Source: Polytrichum commune
Lineage: Eukaryota; Streptophyta; Polytrichopsida; Polytrichales; Polytrichaceae
Assembly: GCA_950295325.1 (NCBI GenBank)
Contig: OX485803.1
Coordinates: forward strand, 65,115,554-65,179,553
Reading direction: 5' to 3'
DNA: 64,000 nucleotides
Shown: in pieces, positions 22,859 to 33,061 of the stretch
Position numbering within the stretch: position 1 is the stretch's first letter
Layout: the number at the start of each line of letters is the position of its first letter
Position numbers and translations under genes: made by a program
Notes under the pieces: model-generated
The model's input: the letters and a program-made list of their open reading frames with translations, nothing else
What the model was told of the DNA's origin: nothing
Database searches by the model: none

Positions 22859-23252
22859 GAGCATCCTCAGTCGGTCTAGGTAAAGCTCACTGCAAACCAA
22901 AACCTATCTTTTGACTGACCTAAAATTAGAAACTGAAATTACCATCATTAGAAGCACACCTAAATAAACGTGAGATATTTCTCAAGAAAAAAGAATTGTA
23001 AAAATTTGACGTAGGTGAAATCCCTCATTGAAAACACCACATTTTCAAAATTTAGAGGGAGTGCACCAAATCTTGCTTAAAAATGGAAAGATCCTCCCAC
23101 ACTCCCTCCAAATTTTTGACATTTAGAGGGAGTGTGGGAGGATCTGTCCATTTTTAAGCAAGATTTGGTGCACTCCCTCTAAATTTTGAGCATTTTAAGC
23201 AAGATAGGTCTTGGTTTGCAGTGAGCTTTACCTAGACCGACTGAGGATGCTC
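22859..23252. mobile_element. Tourist-like (PIF/Harbinger) MITE, 394 bp, copy 1
   Basis: Inverted ends GAGCATCCTCAGTCGGTCTA / TAGACCGACTGAGGATGCTC are flanked by TTA on both sides. The outer 45 bp or so pair, but most of the right arm is missing. Instead a central inverted repeat (TTAGAGGGAGTG and its complement) forms a second, inner hairpin. The left arm is nearly identical to the element at 55212-55661. Confidence 0.85.
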
Positions 23253-23264
23253 TTACTTCAATGA

Positions 23265-23485
23265 ATAGGGAGAACTGACTGCTAACTTAGTTACAGATGA
23301 ACTGATTGAGTTTGAGAAATAACCAGCTGAAGTTCAAGACGTCAGGAAAATTACTGATCATTTTCGAGAAATTTATAGAACATACCCAATTTAATAAAGA
23401 AAAGTCAAAAGATCACAACATGTAACCGGTTAGACTTGGAAACACTAGGATCTTGACCAATTATGTCCAAAATCCATTCCGGACT
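23265..23485 (-). repeat. Copy of the AACCGGTT-rich repeat family
   Basis: It contains GAACTGATTGAGTTTGAGAA, CACAACATGTAACCGGTTAG, TCTTGACCAATTATGTCC and ATTCCGGAC, the inverse order of 42394-42660. It follows directly after the Tourist-like MITE. Confidence 0.65.
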
Positions 23486-23489
23486 TTGC

Positions 23490-25120
23490 CTTACTTAGAA
23501 ATAGGAAGCTTCCCTTTTGGCTTCCTTCCACTTTGCAAAAAGCATGTAGTCCAACTTTCTTCCACTTTTTGGGTATACACAATACATGCACTTATTTCCA
23601 ATTAGGACCCCATCGGCAATCTATAGGGTACCTCAATTTCAATCATGTCAGAACCAATATAATAATCTCCTGTTTAAGTACGCATCCCGGTTAAGTGTGC
23701 AATTTTCTTGACAAAAATTAGGGTTCATACTTTATTGTTTGAACATGTCATGCAGTCATTTGTTACGAATTCATGAATTTTATACGCTTGACATACAATG
23801 TCAGTTTGTTAACGTTTTGCTACAATGTCTCAAGCGATCGTAGCAGTTCATCATACATATGTCCAACTTCCGTTCGAACATCGGAGCAAATCAATTGATC
23901 GTCGATATCGAGAACAATGTTGTGTAAAGCTTCGAAGCTTTTGAAGTTGGTGGCACTTTCAGATTCAACAAATGTCTCGATATGCTGGATTTCATTGCAG
24001 TATGTTCTCTTGATTATCCCAAACTTTCCGGATGGTGCCTTCACTGACTTCATACTCCTGCCCTAGCGCATGCTTGCTTGGCACATTCAACTTACATAAT
24101 TGAGGGGAACACTATAGTTATCCATAAAGTCCCTCAAAGAGGGATGAAACCATGGGTTTGACCCTTCCTTGAGAAACATTCCTATTAATAACATGTCAGC
24201 TCACCATGTATCGGAGCCTCTTTTGAAAGTCGGTGGAAACGTTTGGGACTTCCTCTTTCCACTCTTCAAAACTTTCAAAGAATTTTAGTACATGAAATAA
24301 GGTATGCTCATGGGACCCGTTGTCTTAAATCCTGGATCGGCCTATGCAAGGTTAGCTTGGCCCACCCATCCTTAGTAGGAAAAGCTAGAAAACTAGTATT
24401 TAATAGCCAAATGCCACTTTTGTGTATGGTAGTCTAAGCATTAAGAAAAAATGAGTGACGTTGTGATAATTCTTATAAACTCAGGGTTTGGGACTAAACC
24501 CATGATTTTGTTTGCTTTACTTTACAACGATTGTAACTCTACTATATGACCAATTAATGAGCAAGAAAATCTTCACTTTGATAATGAATAAGATATTCAT
24601 ATGAGCTCTGAAATTTATGAGGAAAAGTGGCTATGGCCTCGATTTGGATTTGCTAACCATCTCAAACTAAATAATCACATGTATCACATCCTAGCAGAAG
24701 TGGGCTAGTTGGGAAATGTAACCATTTAAGATCCATCTCCCTTAAGTTGGGGTGTTGGTGTGAAGGAGAGCAACCTCACCTCTACTCTACTAAAGTAGTG
24801 TAGAGAAAGTAGGAAGAGGTACTATAGCAGTGACTCACTGCCTAAGTTGCCTAAGTTAGCATAAACAAAAACAGAACAAAACAAAACCAAAGGAAGGAAG
24901 GAAGGAAGGAAGGGAGGGAGGAATAAATTCTCTTTCTCTCTTCCCGGCCTCCATCGCCACAACTTAGCTCAATTCTATCCTCCCCATGTCTCCAATCTTT
25001 ATGCTCACCTGACCCTGTCTGCCATGAATTTGGTTGCATCATTCACTTGATACTGGGATTTTGGGTTTAGGGTTATGGGCTAGGGCTTTTTTGGTGTGTC
25101 GGTAACAGGGTGGATCATTA
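23490..25120. other. Intergenic, no gene recognised
   Basis: Ordinary AT-rich sequence. A short (GGAA)n run lies at about 24892-24920, and AGCAGAAGTGGGCTAG near 24693 resembles the right part of the TAAGCAGGCC repeat family. No coding signal. Confidence 0.4.
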
Positions 25121-25129
25121 GGATGATGT

Positions 25130-25535
25130 GGTGAGTTTTAATTTTGGGCCTGTCAAATGTGAAATTTGGCCTCTCTTGGATGCATGTTGCCTCATCATTC
25201 ACTTACCACTCGGTGTTCAGGTTTCGATTTTTGTGATGATTGTTGTCTGTGGTGAGTTTGAGGTGTGCCCTACCAATTTATGCTTAACCTGCTCTTTTTT
25301 CTTGAATGCATTTGGTCTGCACCACTAACTTTGCACTTGGATTCAGTGCTTTGAGTTTTGATTTTAATTTTTTTAATTTGGAAATGTTGTCTGTTCAAGA
25401 ATCAAGTAGGATGCGGTGAGTGGGAATTGGCTCTGTCAATGCTTAACCTACCTCCTCTCGCATGCACGTCGCTTGCACCATTCACTTTGGGTCACGGGTT
25501 TTTAGTTTTTGCGATGATTCTTGTTTGCAAGGAGC
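25130..25535. repeat. Decayed tandem repeat, about three units of 125-150 bp
   Basis: Recurring blocks GGTGAGTTT, TGCTTAACCT, TGCACCATTCAC and TTTTTGYGATGATT appear in the same order at roughly 25130, 25250 and 25415. Confidence 0.5.
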
Positions 25536-26002
25536 ACCATGAGGATATTTGATGTTTCAATTCCCAACCCCATCGCCATTTTGGGTTGTTTCAGATCGCA
25601 GTGACTCCTGCAGGTTTTGATCTGTGATTGGCTGTTCTGTTTTAGGCCAGACTTTGTGGTCCTGTAGGTGTTATTTAGTTTTTATTTTTTATTTTTTAAT
25701 GTGTGCCCATTACAGTTGTAGCTGTTTTGGTTGTTAGTTCTTTGTGAAGTTGGTTTCAAATTTTAACTTGTGATGTCGCGTGTGAATTCTGGGTCAATTG
25801 TGGATTTCTCAGATTTTGCCAATGGAGAGAATTATCAAAACTTTTTATGCGCCATTGCCATAAATCTATGGCACATCTGTGTGACCGTTATCAGCAATTG
25901 AGGTAGTCAACTGGGTAAACCATGTCCTCAACCTTCCTCGTGCATTTTGATGATTTTGATGATTTGAATTCCTTGAAGTTGAGCTATTAGCGTGCACAAC
26001 CT

Positions 26003-26870
26003 CTTTGAGCATTTTGTGACCAAGGAGGCATTGACTTGTGTGTATGATTCACTGATGTATGACTTTTATGTGACTAGCTTCTGCATGAACTTCATGTTGA
26101 AGTATGTTTTGGGTTCTGAAGTTAAGCTTAAAATGCACAGATTCATGTCAATTACCTGTCTTCATTCTGGTAAGAATGTTGGTTCGTGTGTTTGTGTGTG
26201 TCACTCCATCTCTTCTTAGTGGTGGTGGGGGTTTTGTGGAGACAATTGCAGTACATGTAATGTTGCATTTACGGAGTCAACAGCAGCTTTGAGCATTTTG
26301 TGACCAAGAAATATTGGGTTGTGGGTAGGATTCACTGATTTGTGACTTTTACGTGATTTGCTTCTGCATGGACTTTATGTTGAAGTATGTTTCGGGTTCT
26401 GAAGTAAAGATTCAAGTGCACAGATTCATGTCAATGAACAGTCATCTTTCTGGTAAGAATGTTGGTTCATGTGTTTGTTAGTGTCATTTTCATCTCTTCT
26501 TATAGATAGTAGGGGTTTGGTGGAAACAATTGCAGATACGTGTATTTTTGCATTTACTGGAATTCAGAGTGTCTTTGAATAGTGGGTTTGAAAGTGCACA
26601 GGCATGCCTTTGTCAGAGGGATAGTGGATAATTGACCGATTTATGACTTTCATGTGATTTGCTTCTGGGTGAACTTCATGTTCTAGTACATTTTGGGTTC
26701 TGAAGGTCAAGCTTCCAAGTGCATAGATTCATGTCATGACCAGTTATCCTTCTCATAAGAATGTTGGTTCATGTGTTTGTTAGTGTCACTTTCATCTCTT
26801 CTAATGGGGTAGTAGGGATTTTTGTGAGGACAATCGCAGATACATGTAATATTTGCATATACAAGAATTC
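26003..26870. repeat. Three tandem units of about 285-300 bp directly upstream of the F-box gene
   Basis: Units begin at about 26003, 26287 and 26573. All carry ATGACTTTYAYGTGA, TTTTGGGTTCTGAAG, ACAGATTCATGTCA, AAGAATGTTGGTTC and GACAATTGCAG in order. The third unit ends within a few bases of the first ATGs of the gene, so the array forms its promoter and leader region. Confidence 0.85.
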
Positions 26871-26871
26871 T

Positions 26872-26922
26872 ATGCCATGCAACATTCCATCAAGCGAGTT
26901 CCGTCGCTGTCGCCAGTACTAA
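26872..26922 (+). promoter_or_regulatory. Short upstream ORF overlapping the F-box start (TAATG)
   Basis: An out-of-frame ATG at 26872 opens a 16-codon frame whose TAA (26920-26922) overlaps by one base the ATG at 26922 of the main frame. It is present only if transcription starts upstream of 26872. Its effect on translation is unknown. Confidence 0.3.
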
Positions 26923-29900
26923 TGGCTTCGAGTTCTTCTGCCATTACCAATCCCTTACTCACTGGCCTACCTGATGACATTGCCATCCTCATCCTTGCGA
27001 GGCTGCCGAGGTCATACCTTCTGCTGCTGAAATCGGTGTCAAAAGCATGGAAAAATGCGTTGGAGCATGCGGGATTCGTGGATGCGAGAATGACCCTGGG
27101 CTGCTTAGAGGAGTGGCTGTACATTGAAACATGGAATTCGACCACTGAAAAGTTGTCGTGGTTCTGTTTTGACCCGCAAACTGCCAAGTGGTTGTGCCTG
27201 CCACCCGTGCCCAGGAGGAGGGGATTGTCAGCCAAGGTTTTTGGCCGAGTCTCAGCAGTGTTGAATGGCAAGCTGCTCGTTATGGGTGGCAAAGCAGGGC
27301 CTGAGGGTCCCACCCTTCGCGACCTCTTCATTTATTGTCCTCTCACCAACAAATGGTCAAGAGGGAAGCACATGATCAACACTCGCCACAGCCCTCTTGT
27401 CAGCGTCTTATCGGGAAAGGTATCCTACTTCACTACATGATTTATTCATTGAAAGATGACTGATGTTGCCATTGGCATGAATGATGGTGTTGCTTAATCT
27501 TTGAGTTGGTCTAAGTTTCAATGTAATCCCGAGACGGGCATCATGAGAATTAGAGGCCGTCCGAAACTACTGCCTCCTCCTTTTAAAGGTGAAAACCTTA
27601 ATGGGTGTAGACAAGCCAACCTGCACCTATCTCCCCTCAAGGGCAAGCCCCTAGGTTCTCACATGGTTGGTTATAAGTATCCGGTTCATTTGGATACCCC
27701 CACTATAATTGGGTGGACCATAGATGGTAGGGTGCACCAAAAATCAAGTGTTGGGAAGGTCAGCCATCCAAGTTCTATTATGGCCTTAGGCGGCCTAACC
27801 TTGGAGTTCTCATGGGATCTCAAGTTAAGGCCTTGGGTTTAAGCCACCCAGATTCACTGAATATTATTGAATGCTTGGAACTTGTTGCGATGAACAAATC
27901 GCTTTGATATACTCCATAAGAGAAAATCCTATGGTCACTGTGAAATGACTCTCAATAATCATAGGCTTTAAAAGTCTTTCGGGCCCATGCTCTGTGCTCG
28001 TCTCACAGAGTCCACATATATGGATTGTAAATGTGCATTACCCACCAATTATTGAGAGAGAGAGGACCCTCTAAAGTCCTTTGACCCTCAATCCTTGAGG
28101 GTGGGAAAGGGTGTTGAGGGTTGCCTCCCTCTTAACTGATCGGCGGGCATACGGATTTCAAAAACATGTAGGCTTCAGAATGTGGGTGGGATTGAGCATG
28201 CGGTCGTACCCCAAAAACGCTTAGCAAGCTGATTCTTGAGAGAATCATTTTCCAGTGACCATAGGAATTGGTCTTACATCAGAGGGTTAGAACCCGCACA
28301 GAATGAATCGAGCTTATGGTCTTGATCGGAATGAAGTGAGTTTCTTGCATACCTGCTGACTTTATTTGTGCAGTGCATACTTTGCAATGCTTCTGAAACC
28401 CAAAACATTCTGTTGATGAAATGCTTGCACGAGCTGTGACCAATTTCAGAGAAATCTGGTTATCATTTTCTTGCCTCCAATGGTTTCTCCTTTTGTCCGA
28501 CTCAATGATCACATTGTAGTTTTCTTGATTTATGTCAATAAGTTTCAAGTTTAAGGGAGGTTGTTCATGACTCCATTTGGAGAGGACACTGGAAAACATC
28601 TGTGGTCCGGTCTGTACTGACTTTGAGCAGGACAAGTTATCACAGATGTTCTCTAAAGATTTCTATTATACTTAAGGTAGAGGGTGCTTAAACCAACCCT
28701 TTGGTTGATTTATCCTATATATTACATCCAATATGTATAAGAGATGGCACATATGCGTTAGCAAATGCAACCTCATTGCCATAATACAAAAACTAAATAT
28801 ATAACATTAAATGTAAATATATATTCACTACAATCTGAATCTAATAGGTGATTTTTCATGACACATAGTAGCTTCTCAATGTCGTCATATAGGAGGCCCT
28901 TGACTAGGCCACTACCTAACTTCAAAGCAAGTTCCTTACAGCTTGAATTTGTCCACACTTAACTTTTTTGCAGCCCATCCTACTTGAGTTGCCTTGCCAC
29001 AACTTTAATTTGCCTGTCCTTGTTTTTGGCATGTGGTCCAAAAACCGTCCCCGTTAGCCCTATGAAGTGGACCCTATATGGCTTAATCCATCCGCAAGCC
29101 AACACACCACTTACTAACTTTGGTGCTATTTGTCATTTGATGCATCATGCGTCATTAGACCTAGCTAACTACATCTAATTAGTCTTTGTTGACCCCAAGT
29201 AGCTATTGACATGCCCAATCAATTTTGCACGTCACTAGTCTACACACTTGATGCCGACCCTTGAGCTATGTCTCACAATGGGATGGATTTAGGTTGCATA
29301 AAGTATCGGAATGGGAGGGTGACCTAGGGGACGGATTTAGGTAGGGGTTGGAATTAGTTGCCTCTACCTTAATTTGATTCACTTGACTTTTGTGTACTTA
29401 TAGAGGTTTCATATGAAGTTGTATGTGCTAGGTGGATTTGATTGGAACAATGAGCCACTGAATGCATCTGAGGTCTATGACTTCCAAAACAATGAGTGGA
29501 GTGTTATTGAGAGCACTGGTCACCCACGGCTGCGCGCACCATTGTGGTACAAGAAGGGATGGCAACCAGAATGGCAAGGCATTGTTCTCCACAATTCAAG
29601 CTACTTCTGTTCATACAAGGAGGATGATTCGCGTGCTTTTGTGAAGCATTATGACCCTGATACTGGCAACTGGGAATTTAAAAAGCCGAAGCTGAAAGCC
29701 CTACTAAGGTTTAAACATTTCTTCGAAATTTCACTTTTTAGGATTTTTGAATCTAGAAGGGTACAAGATCAAAGGGTTTATGCTGTAAAATGTACTGCAG
29801 GACCTGTGGGGTATGGACTGTAGAAATACAAATTCAAAGTATGTCTTATTTGAATTCCACATGCAAAAGCTATTAAGGGTTAAAACTTTTATTGGAAGAT

Positions 29901-30534
29901 GACCCAAAACCATCATGGGAGCTTGATGTTAAGGTGGTGGACATCTTAAACTCAACATGTACTTATTTTGCGACATTTTAGGGTGTCGGTTTTGGGTGGG
30001 ATTATGGTTTTAGCATGCTCTACGTTATCACTTCTTTGGTCAAGCTTTGGTAGTTGACATAGTATGCTCATATGAACCCTGTTACTTGTGATTCCTTTCG
30101 ATTCCTCATTTTTCTTTATTTTAATGTACTTCTCTAAATATTCCTCCATTTGCATTCTTTTGTACATGGAATTTGTGTGTATTGAGATTATTCTAATTGT
30201 TTTGTGAAGGTATGGGTTGAGCACAGTGCTTGCTGGAAAACTGCACACAGTGGATTGGGCAGCCGGAAGGGTTAGAGTTGCAGACACAAGTGGATATTTT
30301 TGGATTGACAAAAAAGATCTTCAAAATCTTCCATGGGTGGAGATTTGGAGGGCCAACCCACAAATGGTGGGTGTTGGGACATCTCTTTTTGTTGTGAAGC
30401 GTGGATTGCATATTATGAGTATAGATGTGAGCAAAGTGGACATTGGGGAAGAGGTGTTGCGGTTTTGGAATGCTCCTGTAGGTCCTGGTGTGCAGGATGA
30501 AGAGATTATATGCTGTCAAGTTTTGGCAACATGA
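26922..30534 (+). CDS. F-box/kelch-repeat protein, three exons
   Basis: Exons are 26922-27419, 29419-29708 and 30210-30534, giving about 370 residues; an in-frame ATG at 26877 would add 15. The N terminus has an F-box ('LTGLPDDIAILILARLP' then 'LKSVSKAWKNAL'), which in this family binds Skp1/ASK in an SCF ubiquitin ligase. Kelch-type repeats follow: 'GKLLVMGG...IYCPLTNKW' at the end of exon 1 and 'KLYVLGGFDWNNEP...SEVYDFQNNEW' in exon 2. I chose the acceptor at 29418 because it joins 'VLSGK' to 'LYVLGG', the canonical kelch strand; the alternative acceptor at 29403 would insert five residues (RFHMK). Exon 3 carries degenerate C-terminal blades ('GLHTVDWAAGRV'-like) and stops at TGA 30532-30534. 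Intron 1 (about 2 kb) holds a 5S-type SINE and a TIR element. Substrate unknown. Confidence 0.87.
27454..27851 (-). mobile_element. 5S rRNA-headed SINE, copy A (in F-box intron 1)
   Basis: Read on the minus strand from about 27848, the first 119 nt align along their whole length with plant 5S rRNA. The block GATCCCATGAGAACTCC differs from 5S by one base, and the box C region reads TTGGATGGCTGACCTTCC (5S: TAGGATGGGTGACCTCC). The 5S part ends at GGTGCACCC (27730). A non-5S body with GGTCCACCCAATTATAGTGG follows, and the element ends at GCAACATCAGTCATCTTTC. Probable target duplications ATTCATTGAA (27444) and ATTCACTGAA (27852) flank it. Confidence 0.85.
27928..28265. mobile_element. 338-bp TIR element in F-box intron 1
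   Basis: The left end CCTATGGTCACTGTGAAATG and the right end CATTTTCCAGTGACCATAGG are inverted copies over nearly 30 bp. The target duplication is unclear (possibly AAT). No coding capacity. Confidence 0.6.
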
Positions 30535-31870
30535 CACTACAACACACCTCCAAATTTGGGAATAGCAAGAAAGGGCAACACATATTTATCTTCATCAAAT
30601 TTCACCTCATTGCCTACATTACGGATCTACTCTGACTTGGAGGTTACTGGTTTTCTCCAGTTAAGTATACGCACGTCAAGGAATGGCAATGTATCATTTA
30701 AACATTATCAGTTGCCAATTGGAGTCAAGAACAGCAGCTGACTATGCAAACCTGTCCTGGGCTGCATTTTGCATAGATTTAGAAAATGTTGAAAGGAGTG
30801 GTGTTGAGCTAAATTGGCACAGGCATACAAATGTGATGAATACGTCTCACGCTTTCAGGTTGGGAATCCCTATTATGGGGAATCTTTGGTGAAATGAGTA
30901 GAAAAACATTTTGGTGGGTCACATCTGGGAGCTTTGAATACGGGTAATCTTACAAATTCAGGGCTTTGAAGAGCCAGGAAGCGAATAGCCCTCCTTAAAA
31001 AGCTCCGGTGTGATCTTTTACAGGCTAGTGATACCAGATTAGCCAATTTGAGAGGCACAAAGTGCAACGAACATTTATTAAATTCAATGGAGATAGGGGA
31101 AAGTGTAAAATGCAAATTCTACTGATCTGCTGTTTGCACTCTTTATATACCTAACATCTTTGTCTTTATGACACAGCATCTGGGGCGACTTAAAGTACCC
31201 CAGTGAGCACATAGTGATATGTATCAAAATAACAGAAGTGTATATTGTAATCTTCAATTTACAAGCATCTACTGGGCAACATTTCTGTAACTAGGAACTT
31301 GTGTCCTTGTTGAGGTAAAATGATTGTTTTGACTTTCTAGATGTGGTCTGAAAGATGTGCACCATTGTTAAGCAAAGAGAGTGCCTATCAACTTTGTTCC
31401 TGTCACTTGTTGGTGTACTGACAATTTGACTTTCTACAATATCTTATATGATAAGCAGGTTCAGCACTTTGATGCCGAAAAGCTAAATTTTTGAGGTGGC
31501 ACACATGATTTTGTAAAAGTTGAGATCAATAGAAAAGTGACATGTGGCACTTTGTTTGAAATCTGAATTAATTTGCGTCAAACCTGTTCATCAACTCTGG
31601 GTGCTCTTTTCAATCTTAGGATTGCATATGCACCAACTCCCATCTAGTTGTCCCGGGACACACTTTCTTATTAATGCACACTTCCATGTTGCAAAGAACA
31701 ACACTTGAAGCATAAATGTCCACATTGGCAAAAATTGCTTCCTTATGAACTTGTCAAAAGTCCGAAATTTTCTAAGTACCATTTCTAATCATATGTGGCA
31801 TTAAGTGCAAAATAACACAACTCATCATAGTGGTGGTGTAAGGATGAAAGAATGCTTTAAAACTATTCCA
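30535..31870. other. F-box gene 3' flank, no further gene
   Basis: The first few hundred bases are probably 3' UTR. No domain is recognised in either strand and no strong polyadenylation signal could be singled out. Confidence 0.4.
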
Positions 31871-31874
31871 AAAT

Positions 31875-32285
31875 AAAAATAAAATCATTAATTTTAGTTT
31901 CATTTTAGAATGACAAAGTCCCTTTGAATTGTACGTGACAAAAATTATAACCTCAGTGCTAATGAGGATTTTGTAATATTTTTGACTTCCAAGTTAATTA
32001 CATGCTTTATTGGCGGTTTCACTTTGAAAATGAAATCTAGTCAATTGCTTATTTACTCAATGGAAGTGAACATATATATTGGATTTGAGACCTTGAAAAT
32101 GAAGTGCACTCAATATGGAATTTGTGGACAAGTAGCCTTCAAAAATGCAAGCACAATAGTTTTTTGGAAATCGGGCGGGTGGGCAGTAGTTTTCGGTCGG
32201 GTGCAAAAAAAATGTCGGGCGGCTGCCCCTGACAGAATATTCCCCCCAAAAAAAGTTCGTGGGGGGGGTACTTAACGTCCTCCAA
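31875..32285. mobile_element. Single-arm copy of the Mutator-like foldback family
   Basis: It matches the right arm of 11305-12366 from CATTTTAGAATGACAAAG, through GGTTTCACTTTGAAAATGAA and GAAGTGCACTCAATATGG, to GGGCGGGTGGGCAGTAGTTT, TCGGGCGGCTGCCCC and a degraded terminus GTACTTAACGTCC. The left arm is absent. Confidence 0.75.
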
Positions 32286-32470
32286 TGGCTATAGGCCTAA
32301 TTGGATTATATCAAATTAACAAAATTAACAAACCTATTAATGTTGTGGGACAAGCATAATGCTCCATAGGGTTGTCACTTGAACCATTGGTTGAAATGAT
32401 CAACTTCAACTACATGTGAAGCTTAGGAGATGGAGACACAAGGATATGCATATCAAAGGAGCACTAGGAT

Positions 32471-32805
32471 AAAGCAGGCCTTAATTGGTTACTTATCTTA
32501 ATTAGATACCTATATTTGAGTAGTGCAAGGTTAGGTGTGGATCTAAGAATGGACAATGAAAAGAAATGTATTATGAAGCAATTGGTCTACGTGCTCAAAA
32601 TGTGTTACTTATTGTAGGTTCAACCGGCAACATAATGAGGGGGAGGGGGGGGGGGTTATATGATCTTTCAAGAAAAAAGAATTTCCACTTTGACAATAAA
32701 AAATATACTGTGAGGAAAGTAATCATCTTCTGCTTATTGATTGTTCAATATCCTAGGAGAAGTGGGCGCGGAGCGAAAAATGCTCACTTTGGGCCTGCTT
32801 ATTGT
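32471..32805. mobile_element. TIR element of the TAAGCAGGCC family, longest copy
   Basis: It starts AAAGCAGGCCTTAATTGGTT and ends CACTTTGGGCCTGCTTA, inverted over about 12 bp. The interior has GGTTACTTATCTTAATTAGA, TACGTGCTCAAAATGTGTTA and AGGAGAAGTGGGCGCGGAGC. Partial relatives lie at 15706-15910, 17930-18095, about 11170-11290 and 24690. The class is unknown. Confidence 0.55.
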
Positions 32806-32998
32806 GCGTGGAAACATGAGGGTAAAATTTGGTGCTATTGAAGCCCAAGGGGCTTGTTCTAGGTAACTGAATTAATAAATAAAAATCATTTAATCCTAGT
32901 GCCTGACATGCATGATGTCATGTGTAAGCCCATTAATGACATCATTGGGCCAACCATTGACCTCAGAGAAACATATGCAAATCAAAGTCTCTTCTCTT

Positions 32999-33046
32999 GC
33001 GTTGGCGGTTGGCCTTCTGTCTCAAAAAAAAAAAAGAAAAGAAAAA
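32999..33046 (+). mobile_element. 48-bp 5'-truncated LINE 3' tail with perfect 15-bp target duplication
   Basis: The insert is GCGTTGGCGGTTGGCC, TTCTGTCTC and an A-rich tail. AAAGTCTCTTCTCTT lies on both sides (32984-32998 and 33047-33061). The same 3' end occurs at 57133-57218, 57370-57427 and 57796-58034. Confidence 0.85.
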
Positions 33047-33061
33047 AAAGTCTCTTCTCTT

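Noticed and set aside
26870-27331. Minus-strand frames opposite F-box exon 1
   Set aside because: They are the complement of a recognised coding exon and carry no motif of their own.
27730-27848. 5S rRNA gene
   Set aside because: The 5S-like sequence is diverged in the stems and continues into a repeat body shared with other copies, so it is a SINE head and not a functional 5S gene.
28279-28635. Minus-strand frame of 118 codons in F-box intron 1
   Set aside because: The sequence is somewhat protein-like, but no family is recognised and no splice or start signals support it. It could be a retrocopy fragment, but this is not supportable by eye.
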